Of a stretch of 42,028 nt of DNA, positions 16,013 to 25,213 are shown one piece after another; positions within the stretch are counted from its first letter, which is position 1, and each line of letters opens with the position of its first letter. The notes under the pieces are model-generated. The model saw only the letters and a list, made by a program, of their open reading frames with translations. It searched no databases and had not been told where the DNA came from. The DNA is from Nostoc sp. 'Peltigera membranacea cyanobiont' 210A (GTDB taxonomy: Bacteria > Cyanobacteriota > Cyanobacteriia > Cyanobacteriales > Nostocaceae), in NCBI RefSeq assembly GCF_002246015.1, contig NZ_NOLJ01000003.1:648124-690151 (forward strand), read 5' to 3'. Both the position numbers and the translations under genes were made by a program.

Positions 16013-16753
16013 TTAAGCTGAAGGAATTTTTTCCACATAAGCTTCAGCCTGTAGGATTAGTTTGCCTACTTCTACTTTTAGTTGATTGACTTGCAAACTT
16101 ATACCATCTAAATCAAAGTTACTTAGATTCAAAATTTCGCTAGTTTGATCGATCAAAGCTTTTGTCAACTCTGGCGATATTTCCTCGCTTTCGCTATACT
16201 CGATATTTTCCAAAGCAACACTTTTACCATTGTTGCTAATCCTGGGTAGTGCCGAAAAAGCAACTTGCTGATTTTCACCAGTTTCTACTAATTTTATATT
16301 GGCATTTAGTGCTACTTTCCCATCACCCGGTAATCGAAAATCTACATTTTGAGGTTCAATAGTCCTCAGTTGCCCGTTAATATGTATTTTTTGACTTTGC
16401 AGTTGTGAACGCACATATTCTGAATTAAAAGCACGATTGATATCAGCTTCGCTTAACACAACCTGTGCATGAGCTTCAGTCGGTTTAGTTAGTTCAATTT
16501 TGCCAAAAGCCACACTTAGAGGATTAATGGCAACATTAGTCATTTGCATTTCCAATTCCTCCATACGGAGGTCTTTCTGCATTACCAAACCTTCACCTTG
16601 AATGGTGACTTCATCCACCTCTCCCTGAACCAGTTTCAGCGGGTCTGTCTTGATGTCTACATCTAAATTTTCTACTTCATCTAATTGACTAGATAATCCT
16701 ATTTCTGCCGCTTTATTGAGCGCTTGCTCTCCTAATCCAGGATTGTCTGGCAT
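16013..16753 (-). CDS. DUF2993 (LmeA-like) lipid-binding protein
   Basis: This 246-residue protein resembles DUF2993 proteins, which share the LmeA/TULIP-like phospholipid-binding fold. Beta-rich amphipathic segments alternate through the sequence: LDVDIKTDPLKLVQGEVDEV, GLVMQKDLRMEELEMQMT, VAINPLSVAFGKIELTKP, then VVLSEADINRAFNSEYV, and a last strand LQVNQLKVEVGKLILQAEAY. There is no signal peptide, so it probably works from the cytoplasmic side in cyanobacteria. It sits just upstream of the DUF2231 membrane protein on the same strand. Specific lipid and role are unknown. Confidence 0.75.
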   Translation of the reverse strand: MPDNPGLGEQALNKAAEIGLSSQLDEVENLDVDIKTDPLKLVQGEVDEVTIQGEGLVMQKDLRMEELEMQMTNVAINPLSVAFGKIELTKPTEAHAQVVLSEADINRAFNSEYVRSQLQSQKIHINGQLRTIEPQNVDFRLPGDGKVALNANIKLVETGENQQVAFSALPRISNNGKSVALENIEYSESEEISPELTKALIDQTSEILNLSNFDLDGISLQVNQLKVEVGKLILQAEAYVEKIPSA

Positions 16754-16997
16754 TATGTAAATTAACTCCTAGTTTAAAGCACATCCTTGAGTAAATTTAA
16801 TAAACTAACAGCAGAGTTTTATCTATCTGGCGATGGAATATAGATTTAAATGTTGTCTATCTAATTTCAAACTTCAATTTTCCCTCTGTACTCTTTTTAT
16901 CCTTTATTACCTCTGCACTTGGAGCGATTTGTTATAAAATTGACACAAACCCAATATTTCGGTTAAGTTCTTCTGACTGCTGATTTTTTTTTATACA

Positions 16998-17564
16998 ATG
17001 CTCTCAGAACGTTTTACCGCGGCCCTTACCTACGCCACCCAACTACACGCTAACCAAGTTCGTAAAGGTTCAGGCATCCCTTATGTTGCGCATTTATTAG
17101 GTGTCACCAGTATTGCTTTAGAATACGGGGCAAATGAGGATGAAGCGATCGCAGCCCTTTTACACGATGCGATCGAAGATCAAGGTGGCGCTGCAACACG
17201 AGAAGAAATTCGTCGTCGCTTTGGTGACAATGTAACGGCAATTGTAGATGGTTGTACTGACGCTGATACAACTCCAAAACCCCCTTGGCGACAGCGCAAG
17301 GAGGCATACATCGCTCATATTGCTACTGCTTCCCCATCAGTTCTGCTGGTGTCATCGGCGGATAAACTTTACAATGCCCAGTCTATTCTCAAAGATTATC
17401 GCATTTTGGGCGAATCACTTTGGGAGCGTTTTCATGGGCGTAAAGAAGGTACTCTTTGGTATTATCGGGCGCTTGTAGAGGCTTTTAAAAAGACTGAAAC
17501 CACTGTAATAATTGACGAATTAGAACGGGTGATTTTACAAATTGAGGTGTTAGCATCTAAATAA
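16998..17564 (+). CDS. HD-domain (p)ppGpp hydrolase, MESH1/SpoT-like
   Basis: This 188-residue single-domain protein matches the hydrolase half of RelA/SpoT enzymes. ATQLHANQVRKGSGIPYVAH gives the RKGS..PY.xH box, and LLHDAIEDQGG is the HD/ED metal-binding motif near residue 55. RRFGDNVTAIVDGCTDAD and LLVSSADKLYNAQSIL are further conserved boxes. The synthetase domain is absent, so it should only degrade (p)ppGpp or related nucleotides. It is cytoplasmic, with its own upstream region. Confidence 0.82.
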   Translation: MLSERFTAALTYATQLHANQVRKGSGIPYVAHLLGVTSIALEYGANEDEAIAALLHDAIEDQGGAATREEIRRRFGDNVTAIVDGCTDADTTPKPPWRQRKEAYIAHIATASPSVLLVSSADKLYNAQSILKDYRILGESLWERFHGRKEGTLWYYRALVEAFKKTETTVIIDELERVILQIEVLASK

Positions 17565-17748
17565 AAATTCTATTTACCCAAAAGTAGATAAAAGATTTAT
17601 AAATACTAGACAAATAGCTATTTTACAGACACGATCTAGTTATGTCTCTCACGAATAAATTTTGGCTTTTAGATTCTCTCTCTAGATAAAAAATCTTTCT
17701 CTCGATAGATAGGTGTACTGACATTATTATGGCTGCTATGTTACCAAT

Positions 17749-18285
17749 ATGACGATAGTAAGACAAAACACCCTAAATCCAACTGTAAATCCTTCAGTAA
17801 GTCCTCCAGAAAACTTGGCAGAAAAGTATATGGAAGCAGAGCGTATGCGTGATGTTCTGCTTTTACTGCAAAACTTGATTAACAGTGAAGAAGCCACTGT
17901 AAAATTAATTCTGGATTGTCTTTATGATGTTGGTTCAGTCAATTTGATTAATCAAAAGCTTCGCCTGAAACCCTTAAACAGGGTGATGAAATTAATTGCC
18001 CGAATGTCGAAACCAGTTTTTAAAACCTTAGCTTTAAATTGGTTTAAAAAGAACTGTCCCCAACTGATTACTAATTGGCTGCACACGCAAGTATCTTTTA
18101 AAAATCCCCAAAAGACACCCGAACAAGTAGCTATTGAAGTTGTACAACTGGAACCATATTCCATCCCACAGAGAGAAAGTCTGAGCCAAGAGATTAAAAA
18201 TCTCCGCTCTCAGGTAAGATGGCTAGCTGGAATTTCAATAATTGCGATCGCTGTTTTAATAGTAAAAGCCACTTGGTTAAACTGA
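17749..18285 (+). CDS. Tail-anchored protein of unknown function
   Basis: The 178-residue protein is mainly helical (AEKYMEAERMRDVLLLLQNL, KLILDCLYDVGSVNLINQKL). It ends with one hydrophobic helix, WLAGISIIAIAVLIVKATWL, which would anchor it in a membrane with the bulk in the cytoplasm. There is no signal peptide. It lies 19 bases before the CheR-type gene on the same strand, so the two are probably cotranscribed. No family is recognised. Confidence 0.6.
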   Translation: MTIVRQNTLNPTVNPSVSPPENLAEKYMEAERMRDVLLLLQNLINSEEATVKLILDCLYDVGSVNLINQKLRLKPLNRVMKLIARMSKPVFKTLALNWFKKNCPQLITNWLHTQVSFKNPQKTPEQVAIEVVQLEPYSIPQRESLSQEIKNLRSQVRWLAGISIIAIAVLIVKATWLN

Positions 18286-18304
18286 AACCTATGAATGATG
18301 AATT

Positions 18305-19150
18305 ATGAATATTATGTCTCTGCCAAAACCGCTCTTGGAGGATATAGAAATACACCTGCTCTTGGAGGGTGTGTATCAGTACTATGGTTATGACTTTCGC
18401 AATTATGCTCTTTCATCACTCAAGCGCCGTATTCAGGGCTTCATGCAATTAGAAGGTGTACCAAATATTTCTGCATTGCAAGAGCGTTTACTCCACAATC
18501 GTCCCTATTTAGAAAGATTTTTGCTTGCTCTGACGGTGAATGTAACATCAATGTTTCGCGATCCCAGCTTTTATAATACCTTCAGAAATCAGGTTATTCC
18601 CTTCTTACAAACCTATCCATTTATTCGCATCTGGCACGCTGGATGTTCAACTGGTGAAGAAGTCTATTCAATGGCAATTTTATTGCAAGAAGAAGGACTT
18701 TATCATCGTTGCCGCATATATGCCACTGATACGAATGAGAAGGTATTACAAAATGCCAAAAGTGGGATTTTCTCGCTGAAACTGATGCAGGAATATACTC
18801 ACCTTTATCTGAAAGCAGGCGGCAAGAAATCTTTCTCCGAATATTATACAGCAGCTTATGATAATGCTATTTTTCGATCGTCCCTAAGAGAAAATGTTGT
18901 TTTTGCCCAGCATAATTTAGCAACTGACAGTTCTTTTAATGAGTTTAATGTGATTCTTTGTCGTAATGTTCTTATATATTTTAATCAGAGACTTCAGAAG
19001 CGGGTACACGAACTTTTTTATAATAGCCTTTGCACCTTTGGTATCTTAGGTTTAGGAAGACAAGAATCTATCAGGTTCACCTCTTATGAGCAGTACTATG
19101 AAGAGTTAATCAAGGGTGAGAAAATATATAGGAAAATAGCAGGTGGATGA
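18305..19150 (+). CDS. CheR-type protein-glutamate O-methyltransferase
   Basis: This 281-residue SAM methyltransferase is of the CheR family. The N-terminal helical domain (YGYDFRNYALSSLKRRIQ) precedes the SAM-binding core: VTSMFRDPSFY, IWHAGCSTGEEVYSMAILL, IYATDTNEKVLQNAKSGIF and VILCRNVLIYFNQ. These are the classic CheR blocks. It would methylate glutamates on a chemoreceptor or sensor. No cheB or receptor gene is nearby, so it is an orphan here. The start could be ATG 18305 or the ATG three codons later. Confidence 0.88.
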   Translation: MNIMSLPKPLLEDIEIHLLLEGVYQYYGYDFRNYALSSLKRRIQGFMQLEGVPNISALQERLLHNRPYLERFLLALTVNVTSMFRDPSFYNTFRNQVIPFLQTYPFIRIWHAGCSTGEEVYSMAILLQEEGLYHRCRIYATDTNEKVLQNAKSGIFSLKLMQEYTHLYLKAGGKKSFSEYYTAAYDNAIFRSSLRENVVFAQHNLATDSSFNEFNVILCRNVLIYFNQRLQKRVHELFYNSLCTFGILGLGRQESIRFTSYEQYYEELIKGEKIYRKIAGG

Positions 19151-19387
19151 AGAGAATTCTTTGAGTAGGGAATTGAATTATGAATTATCCTAAAATAAAG
19201 AATGCCCCATAAGCTAATGCCTAATTCTCCAAAAATTTATGAATAAAATTGCGCTCGTTGTCAAAAGACAGTCTGTCAAACATTTTTTATTGTGTTCAGA
19301 AGATAGATTTAGCGTAGACGCAAAGCGGCTTGTCGATAGACATCGCTTAAGGTAAATTACACACTAAAGTCTTAAAGGAGATTGTCG

Positions 19388-20167
19388 ATGCAACTTCTCG
19401 AATGTCCTCCTGTTGCAGTCATTGCTGGAGAAAATGCGGTTCATGTTTCTCAACTACCTTCTATATGGCAAGACATTGCTAGAGGAACCACGAGTGTCGG
19501 ACTTTCCCAACCCCAAAGCTATGTTGAGATGGCGCAGTTGTTTTTGTATAAATTAGAACGTGGTGATGTTGACTTATTTAGCGATCGCCCCCAACTAGCT
19601 CACCTAATACCATCATTTTCCCAGTTATTTGCACAACTGGCATGGGAAACCTTAGAGTTTTTTGGACAAGACTTTCTCAAACACAGCTATCCGAACTTTG
19701 CAGAAATTCTTCGTGATGTGGAGTCCAAAGGAATCGATTACGCTGATGAAATAAAAGTGGCTCGCATCGGCATAGATTTGTTCAATGAATTTGGTTATGA
19801 ACTACCTGCTAGCTTTTATCACGTGCATTTAGCACCAATTTACCGCGATCATGTTTTTGAAGAACGTGCTTTGCGATTCGACCAGCGCGATATTGAGCAT
19901 AAACGTGCTTGGGATGCCATACTCCATGCAGGTAAGGTATTTGCTATTCAAATGAAGGTGCAAAGTATTGCTTCTAAATACGGTTTTACTTATCAGCATG
20001 GCTGCGGTTGCAACTCTCATCTATCTTCCATTGATGTATCTCGTGGGGCTTTTGAATATGAATTGAGTCCCGACAAGCGTCAGCGATGGATTCGCAGTTT
20101 CATCTGGACTGCTTGGTATGAGTACGCCTTCTTTGCGATCGTACCTAATACAAGTTATTTGGTTTAA
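19388..20167 (+). CDS. Protein of unknown function with Cys/His cluster
   Basis: This soluble 259-residue protein belongs to no family I recognise. It is rich in aromatic and acidic helices (FSQLFAQLAWETLEFFGQDF, WIRSFIWTAWYEYAFFAIVP). HGCGCNSHLSSIDVS near residue 203 holds two Cys and two His in eight residues and could bind a metal; further His residues (FYHVHLAPIYRDHVF) lie about 50 residues earlier. The ATG at 19388 is preferred because AAAGGAG ends seven bases before it; a TTG at 19382 is too close. No partner gene is obvious. Confidence 0.65.
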   Translation: MQLLECPPVAVIAGENAVHVSQLPSIWQDIARGTTSVGLSQPQSYVEMAQLFLYKLERGDVDLFSDRPQLAHLIPSFSQLFAQLAWETLEFFGQDFLKHSYPNFAEILRDVESKGIDYADEIKVARIGIDLFNEFGYELPASFYHVHLAPIYRDHVFEERALRFDQRDIEHKRAWDAILHAGKVFAIQMKVQSIASKYGFTYQHGCGCNSHLSSIDVSRGAFEYELSPDKRQRWIRSFIWTAWYEYAFFAIVPNTSYLV

Positions 20168-20255
20168 CGACTCGCATCCCAATTGGTAATTCGTAATTTT
20201 GGGGTTTGAACTCGGGAGAATAAATAACCTCAGTTCGGGAAAAGTCAGGTTTATT

Positions 20256-20370
20256 AGACTTCTTGCATAAGTGGGGAAAAGGGGAACGGGAAAAGGGTAA
20301 AGGTATGGAATTTTCCCTTACCCTTTAACCTGCACCCCACTTATGCAAAAGTAACTTTTGCAAGATGTCT
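20256..20370. repeat. Palindromic element reaching the stop codon of the SAM methyltransferase
   Basis: Outer ends AGACTTCTTGCA and TGCAAGATGTCT are inverted with one mismatch. Inner arms TGCATAAGTGGGG (20264) and CCCCACTTATGCA (ending 20347) are perfect. The last two bases form part of the stop codon of the minus-strand gene at 20369. The ends and size suggest a small mobile, MITE-like insert or a dispersed palindromic repeat. Confidence 0.65.
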
Positions 20371-21109
20371 ATTTGCTCGCTACCACAATCATTCGGCGGC
20401 TATCAAGCGCGAACGATTCACCATCATAACCATAGCCCTCTACTTCGCTGAAGCCTGTTTGCAGGAGCCAATCGCGGATTTCAGGAAAGGTAAAATTGCG
20501 AACAAAATATTGACCGCGCCGCACTTGTCCATCACGAATGATAATCCGCTCGGTATAGGTACGATTGGTAAGCGCATCGTAGCGCGTGCGTGCGAGCATA
20601 TAATTACCCTCACGCTCAGTAACTAACTCAGGCGTAAATTCTTGCAAGACGCGGCTAAAATTATAAATATCAATTAGTAATTTGCCACCTACTTTTAGAG
20701 CGCGATACGCTTCGGTTAAGACCGATCTATTTTCATCGTCATCGAAATAACCGAAGGCTGTGAAGCAGTTGATGATGTAGTTGAAGCGATTGCTAAAGGG
20801 TAGAGAACGCATATCGCCTTGAAGGTACTCTACCTTAATACCCTTGCTAGCCGCATCTTGTTTTGCTTTTTCTAAGAAGAAAGCTGTTGCATCAAGTCCA
20901 GTCACATCATAGCCACGAGCCGCTAGCTGATTAGCAATCCGTCCATGACCACAAGCTAAGTCTAAAATATTCATCCCTGCTTTGAAATCTAGCAATCGGC
21001 AAATGAGGTCAACTTCGTGTTGAGTACGTTCTGGTGTCAACAACGTTTCATAAAAGTAAAGATAATCTTCCTCGAACACGCTGTTACGATCAAATGTATT
21101 TACAACCAT
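20369..21109 (-). CDS. Class I SAM-dependent methyltransferase
   Basis: This 246-residue small-molecule methyltransferase has motif I ILDLACGHGRIANQLAARGY near residue 45, VTGLD as motif II, YLQGDMRSLPF, and NCFTAFGYFDDDENRSVLTE with YRALKVGGKLLIDIYN as the later core strands. It resembles the UbiE/Methyltransf_25 group, but the substrate is not inferable. It is cytoplasmic and divergent from the amino-acid transporter gene. The final codons overlap the end of a palindromic element, so its C-terminus may have been changed by that insertion. Confidence 0.8.
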   Translation of the reverse strand: MVVNTFDRNSVFEEDYLYFYETLLTPERTQHEVDLICRLLDFKAGMNILDLACGHGRIANQLAARGYDVTGLDATAFFLEKAKQDAASKGIKVEYLQGDMRSLPFSNRFNYIINCFTAFGYFDDDENRSVLTEAYRALKVGGKLLIDIYNFSRVLQEFTPELVTEREGNYMLARTRYDALTNRTYTERIIIRDGQVRRGQYFVRNFTFPEIRDWLLQTGFSEVEGYGYDGESFALDSRRMIVVASK

Positions 21110-21348
21110 TTTTAATCTGATTTATTAAGTGAATTTTCAATATGGATGGGATGATACTTTTGAAGAGGATTTATTGAAGTTGCAAGCATTATTTGTCAAC
21201 CCATCCACAGAAGTATTTACCGCAACAAAGTGTCCATTGTTATACAAAATTTTACTATATATTGCAGCAATTATGGTTGACTGGATTTTTGATTTTGGAA
21301 AACCAGTCATAATCTCAGCTTAGGTATGTTTGGAGAAATCTAAAGAAT

Positions 21349-22869
21349 ATGACGAAATTAACTGTTGTTCTTTGGTTACGTCAGCTAGTTTTTGGTTTAA
21401 GCTTAAGCTGTCTACTTTTACTTTCAGGTTGTATTACAGATAGTTCTACTGGTGGTCACACACTTACGGTTGCTACAGAACCTACATTTCCGCCTTTCGA
21501 GTTTCAATCTGTCAGTGGTGAGTTGCAAGGCTTTGACATCGATTTGATGAATGCGATCGCCCAATCAGATGGCTTTAAAGTTAAGTATCAAAATATGCCT
21601 TTTGCTGGGATGATTCCAGCATTGCAAGCGCAAACTGTAGATGCCGCAGTTGCGGCAATGACAATTACTGCCGAACGGGCGAAGACAATTTCTTTCTCGC
21701 GTCCTTACTTCAAATCAGGGCTAGCGATCGTCACCCGCACAGATAATCAAAGCATTATCAATTTCGATAATCTTAAAAACAAAACCATTGGCGTGCAAAT
21801 TGGGACAACTGGCGCACAGAAAGCTAAAAGTATTCCTGGATCTGAAATTCGCACTTTTAATGATTCACCTTTAACCCTTCAAGCATTAATCAATGGTAAT
21901 GTCGATGCCGTTCTTAACGATCGGGTTGTGATCTTATATGGCATAAAAAGCGGCAACCTTAACGGACTCAAAGTGGTCAGCAGTCTGCTAACAGAAGAAT
22001 TTTATGGCATTCCTACACCTAAAGGATCGCCCAACTTGCAAGTGATTAACCAAGGTTTAGAAACGGTGCTGAAAAATGGTATTTACGCCAAAATCTACCA
22101 AAAATGGTTTGGTATCCAACCGCCACAACTACCAGAAAAATCACCCATCGAAAACCAGGCTCCCGAAACAGGCGTATCCCAACTATTTACCTCACTAAGC
22201 ATTATCTTTAAGTCCCTACCCACCTTGTTAAGTGGGGCTTTAGTTACACTTGAACTCACAGCAATCTCAATCTTGCTGGGTATGATCGGGGGTACACTGA
22301 TTGGAATTCTTCGCCTTTTGCCCACTCCGCCTTTACCCTGGATTGCTAGGGCGTATGTAGACTTTTTCCGAGGAACGCCGTTGCTGGTGCAGATTTTTAT
22401 GATTTACTTTGGGTTGCCTGCTTTAGCCCAAACTTTTGGTTTCACCTTCACTTTAAATCGTTTAGCAGCAGCGGTAATTGCATTGAGTCTCAATAGTGCT
22501 GCCTACATTGCTGAAGTTGTCCGGGCAGGCATTCAATCAATTGAGCCTGGGCAAGCAGAAGCCTCTCAATCACTGGGTTTAAGCTCGGTGCAAACGATGC
22601 GCTATGTAATCTTTCCTCAAGCCCTCCGGCAGATGTTGCCACCTCTGGGCAATGAGTTCATTAGCTTGCTCAAAGACACGAGCTTAGTCGCTATCATCGG
22701 GTTTGAAGAGTTGTTCCGCAAAGGACAGCTGATTGTAGCTGACAACTATCGTTCATTTGAGATTTACGCCACTGTCGCCTTAGTTTATTTATTCCTGACG
22801 CTGCTTTCTTCCCAAGCGTTTAGTCACTTTGAGCGATCGCTCAATCCCATTAAGAAAAATAGCAAGTGA
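21349..22869 (+). CDS. bgtB: Amino-acid ABC transporter, binding protein fused to permease (BgtB-like)
   Basis: This 506-residue fusion starts with a lipoprotein signal (LLLLSGC, lipid Cys at residue 28). A periplasmic solute-binding domain for polar or basic amino acids follows (TVATEPTFPPFEF, LQGFDIDLMNAIAQSDGF, AAMTITAERAKTISFSRPYF). From about residue 280 comes a HisM/GlnP-type permease with the EAA loop YIAEVVRAGIQSIEPGQAEA. This two-in-one layout is that of BgtB, the basic amino acid and glutamine transporter component of Anabaena and Synechocystis. The ATPase (BgtA) is not adjacent and would act from elsewhere. The stop TGA is completed by the first base of a MITE-like element. Confidence 0.82.
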   Translation: MTKLTVVLWLRQLVFGLSLSCLLLLSGCITDSSTGGHTLTVATEPTFPPFEFQSVSGELQGFDIDLMNAIAQSDGFKVKYQNMPFAGMIPALQAQTVDAAVAAMTITAERAKTISFSRPYFKSGLAIVTRTDNQSIINFDNLKNKTIGVQIGTTGAQKAKSIPGSEIRTFNDSPLTLQALINGNVDAVLNDRVVILYGIKSGNLNGLKVVSSLLTEEFYGIPTPKGSPNLQVINQGLETVLKNGIYAKIYQKWFGIQPPQLPEKSPIENQAPETGVSQLFTSLSIIFKSLPTLLSGALVTLELTAISILLGMIGGTLIGILRLLPTPPLPWIARAYVDFFRGTPLLVQIFMIYFGLPALAQTFGFTFTLNRLAAAVIALSLNSAAYIAEVVRAGIQSIEPGQAEASQSLGLSSVQTMRYVIFPQALRQMLPPLGNEFISLLKDTSLVAIIGFEELFRKGQLIVADNYRSFEIYATVALVYLFLTLLSSQAFSHFERSLNPIKKNSK

Positions 22870-23015
22870 TATCATGTCCGCTTGATTGCTTATTAAACTC
22901 GAAGAACCCCACCCCGCCAAAGCTACGCTTTGTCTCCCCTCCCCGCTTGCGGGGAGGGGTTGGGGGTGGGGTGTAATGACTGTGGTTAGCATAACTAATT
23001 ATGCGGACATGATAT
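22869..23015. mobile_element. MITE-like element, copy 1
   Basis: 147 bp bounded by exact 13-base terminal inverted repeats, ATATCATGTCCGC and GCGGACATGATAT. The interior has a second large dyad around CCCCTCCCCGCTTGCGGGGA and no coding frame. A near-identical copy in the opposite orientation lies at 38254-38405. No transposase gene is present, so it would depend on one elsewhere. Confidence 0.85.
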
Positions 23016-23026
23016 GAGCGGGAATA

Positions 23027-23048
23027 TTACAGCAGAATTCTGCTGTAA
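23027..23048. repeat. 22-bp perfect palindrome
   Basis: The half-site TTACAGCAGAA is followed directly by its exact inverse, centred on GAATTC. It lies between the MITE-like copy and the end of truB and could be a protein-binding site or a folded RNA end for the minus-strand truB transcript. Confidence 0.5.
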
Positions 23049-23149
23049 AACACACTTTATACCTGGGTAACAGATTTAGCTGGTGTACCTTACCAACTTA
23101 AAATCTGCTGTATTTGTGACTGCTCAGGGATCGAAAAATGAGGTAAGTT

Positions 23150-24034
23150 TTAAGAAACCGGTTCAAAAACCATTTGAGGACTTAACACTTCATCTTGTAA
23201 TTGTCCAACACCTAAAAAGCGAGTCTCTTCTTCATAAACTCGCACTATTCCAGTAATATCAGAATTTAGAGAAACTCGCTGACCTTGACACCATTTTTGA
23301 GCAGATGTTGCTGGTAAAGTCACAGACAACAAATGTTGTAAGGCTGCATCAGGGGCAAGAGGTTGAAATGTCCCGCCTTGCAATTTAGTTTCTAAGTCGG
23401 TGAAACTGAGACTATCTGTTAAATCGAAACCACTGCTTTGGGTACGGATCAAAGCGGCAAGAGTGCCACCAGTTTCTAAGATTGCACCTAAGTCACGAGC
23501 GATCGCTCTAATATATGTACCAGATCCACAGGCGATCGCCACATCCAATTCGGGAAAATCTCCTTCTCTCCAGTCCAAAATTTCTATCTGAAAAATTTCC
23601 ACTGTTCGCACTGGAACTTCCACCATTTTCCCTTGGCGGGCTAAGTCGTAGAGACGTTTCCCATCCACTTGAATTGCACTATAATTCGGTGGGATTTGCT
23701 CAATCTTGCCTTCAAATTGTGCCAGTGCAGTTTTCACCTCTGCTAAACTCAATCCAGCACAAGCTTGAGAATTAATGATTTCACCTTCTAAATCATCGGT
23801 TGTAGTCTGCACGCCCAGACGAATCGTAGCCTTATAAGCTTTATTTTCTGGCAGATATTGCAATAATCTTGTGGCTTTACCAAGTGCGATCGGTAAAACG
23901 CCTGTTGCTGCTGGATCTAAGGTTCCCGCATGTCCTACACGTTTGAGGCGCAACAATTTTCGCACCCGCGCTACGCAGTCGTGGGAAGTCCAGTCAAATG
24001 GTTTGTTTAAGTTGAGAAAACCTTGAAATAACAC
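23150..24034 (-). CDS. truB: tRNA pseudouridine(55) synthase
   Basis: This 294-residue TruB enzyme converts U55 in the T-loop of most tRNAs to pseudouridine. The N-terminus is textbook: [20 protein letters not shown] and [19 protein letters not shown], where the Asp in GTLDP is the catalytic residue. [40 protein letters not shown] and [15 protein letters not shown] complete the core. The C-terminal region is a short PUA-like tail. Length is normal, and it stands alone on the minus strand. Confidence 0.95.
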   Translation of the reverse strand: MLFQGFLNLNKPFDWTSHDCVARVRKLLRLKRVGHAGTLDPAATGVLPIALGKATRLLQYLPENKAYKATIRLGVQTTTDDLEGEIINSQACAGLSLAEVKTALAQFEGKIEQIPPNYSAIQVDGKRLYDLARQGKMVEVPVRTVEIFQIEILDWREGDFPELDVAIACGSGTYIRAIARDLGAILETGGTLAALIRTQSSGFDLTDSLSFTDLETKLQGGTFQPLAPDAALQHLLSVTLPATSAQKWCQGQRVSLNSDITGIVRVYEEETRFLGVGQLQDEVLSPQMVFEPVS

Positions 24035-24220
24035 AATAGCAATACTTTTACTCTTTTCTGTCTCAAATAGCTCATCTAATGCTCAAATATCTTAATTTCA
24101 GCATTTAATCATAAATAATAAATATAAAATCATACTGGTTAATCATGCTCATAAAATGCTCACTCTTTCAACCCTGTTATCGAGGAAAGGGGAATAAAAG
24201 CATATCTCTATCCTATATCC

Positions 24221-24877
24221 TCAACGATCAATTACCCTGAAAGTTAGATTAATTCTTGGTTGAACCTTCTTCGATGTTTTTGGAATCTGATGTTGCCAAA
24301 AATGCTGCGTTGCTCGTGCCATAACAAGGAGGCTGCCATGTATTAACTCAATTTCTGCTTTCAAATTCTTATCGTGTTTATGCCTAAACATAAACCTTCT
24401 TGTTCCACCAAAACTAACAGAACCAATTACAGGATTGTTACCTAATTCGGGTTCAGCATCAGTGTGCCAGGAAATTCCATCATTTCCATCTCGGTAAAGG
24501 TTGAGCAAAACGCTGTTAAACTTAACTTTTGCAATTTCGTCAACTTTCTCTTTTACTTGTAGCAACGTAGGTGTCCAAGGTTCTGGATCAAGATGAATGC
24601 CTGAGAATGTATATGATTTGCTTCTATCTCCATACCAAGCAGTTTTTCTTGGCAAGTTTACTTCCTTACCATAAATCTTCATCTTGTCTTGTCGCCATTT
24701 GATTTCGTTAAACAAGATTTGAAAAAGCTCATCGCTCTCTTGCTGATTGAAAAAATTGTGATAGAAAATCACATCTGCATCTGGCATAGATAGGACTTCT
24801 TTCTCTGCACTATTCTTTGGCTCAATAGCAGAGTCAAATCCAGAAAATAAGTCACATTGAATTGCATTCATAACCAA
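24221..24877 (-). CDS. AlkB-family 2-oxoglutarate/Fe(II) dioxygenase (ABH2/3-like)
   Basis: This 218-residue dioxygenase has the Fe-binding triad in WHTDAEPELG (HxD) and the distal His of HQIPKTSKK, plus the 2-oxoglutarate-binding RINLTFRV (RxxxxxR) at the end. YHNFFNQQESDELFQIL and PRKTAWYGDRSKSYTFSG are typical of the ABH2/ABH3 class, which repairs alkylated bases oxidatively. It would act on nucleic acid in the cytoplasm. It is monocistronic, with an AT-rich upstream region. Confidence 0.88.
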   Translation of the reverse strand: MVMNAIQCDLFSGFDSAIEPKNSAEKEVLSMPDADVIFYHNFFNQQESDELFQILFNEIKWRQDKMKIYGKEVNLPRKTAWYGDRSKSYTFSGIHLDPEPWTPTLLQVKEKVDEIAKVKFNSVLLNLYRDGNDGISWHTDAEPELGNNPVIGSVSFGGTRRFMFRHKHDKNLKAEIELIHGSLLVMARATQHFWQHQIPKTSKKVQPRINLTFRVIDR

Positions 24878-24964
24878 TCTATTTTTAATTAAAGCTTTTC
24901 TTAGAGTTTTACAGTGAATTGTCTTTCATACCTTTGTATTTTTCTCATTTCAAATCGCTTATTT

Positions 24965-25213
24965 CTAATAATAAAAAATTTCTTTATAAATTGCTTCCGA
25001 TGATGTAGATGAATATCTAACTGTATGAACATCGTTAAATAAATTATAAAACTCATCTATTCTATGGTTAACTGTATTCCGAGATGGACTTGTACAAATA
25101 ATACGATTGAGTCCTTGAAAACGATTAATTATTAGTTCATATAGCTTATTTATCTCGAAGCATTTAACATCTATAGTCAAGTAGATGAAGGGGATAGTTG
25201 ACCAGTTGGGCAT
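24965..25213 (-). CDS. Small AT-rich protein of unknown function
   Basis: This 82-residue frame begins inside the last 37 bases of the hybrid kinase gene, in another frame, and continues downstream. The sequence (PFIYLTIDVKCFEINKLYEL, then LNRIICTSPSRNTVNHRIDE) alternates strands and helices and could be a small alpha/beta fold. No family is recognised. The overlap of start and stop suggests translational coupling with the kinase, but base composition is low in G+C and coding status is uncertain. Confidence 0.35.
   Translation of the reverse strand: MPNWSTIPFIYLTIDVKCFEINKLYELIINRFQGLNRIICTSPSRNTVNHRIDEFYNLFNDVHTVRYSSTSSEAIYKEIFYY

Noticed and set aside
21129..21323. Small 64-residue frame before bgtB
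   Set aside because: GTG start without ribosome-binding site, no recognisable domain, and located in the promoter gap of two divergent genes.
24965..25213. Frameshifted continuation of the hybrid kinase
   Set aside because: The kinase already ends properly after its G2 box (GTKVTVSLP); the downstream frame has no kinase-like motif.
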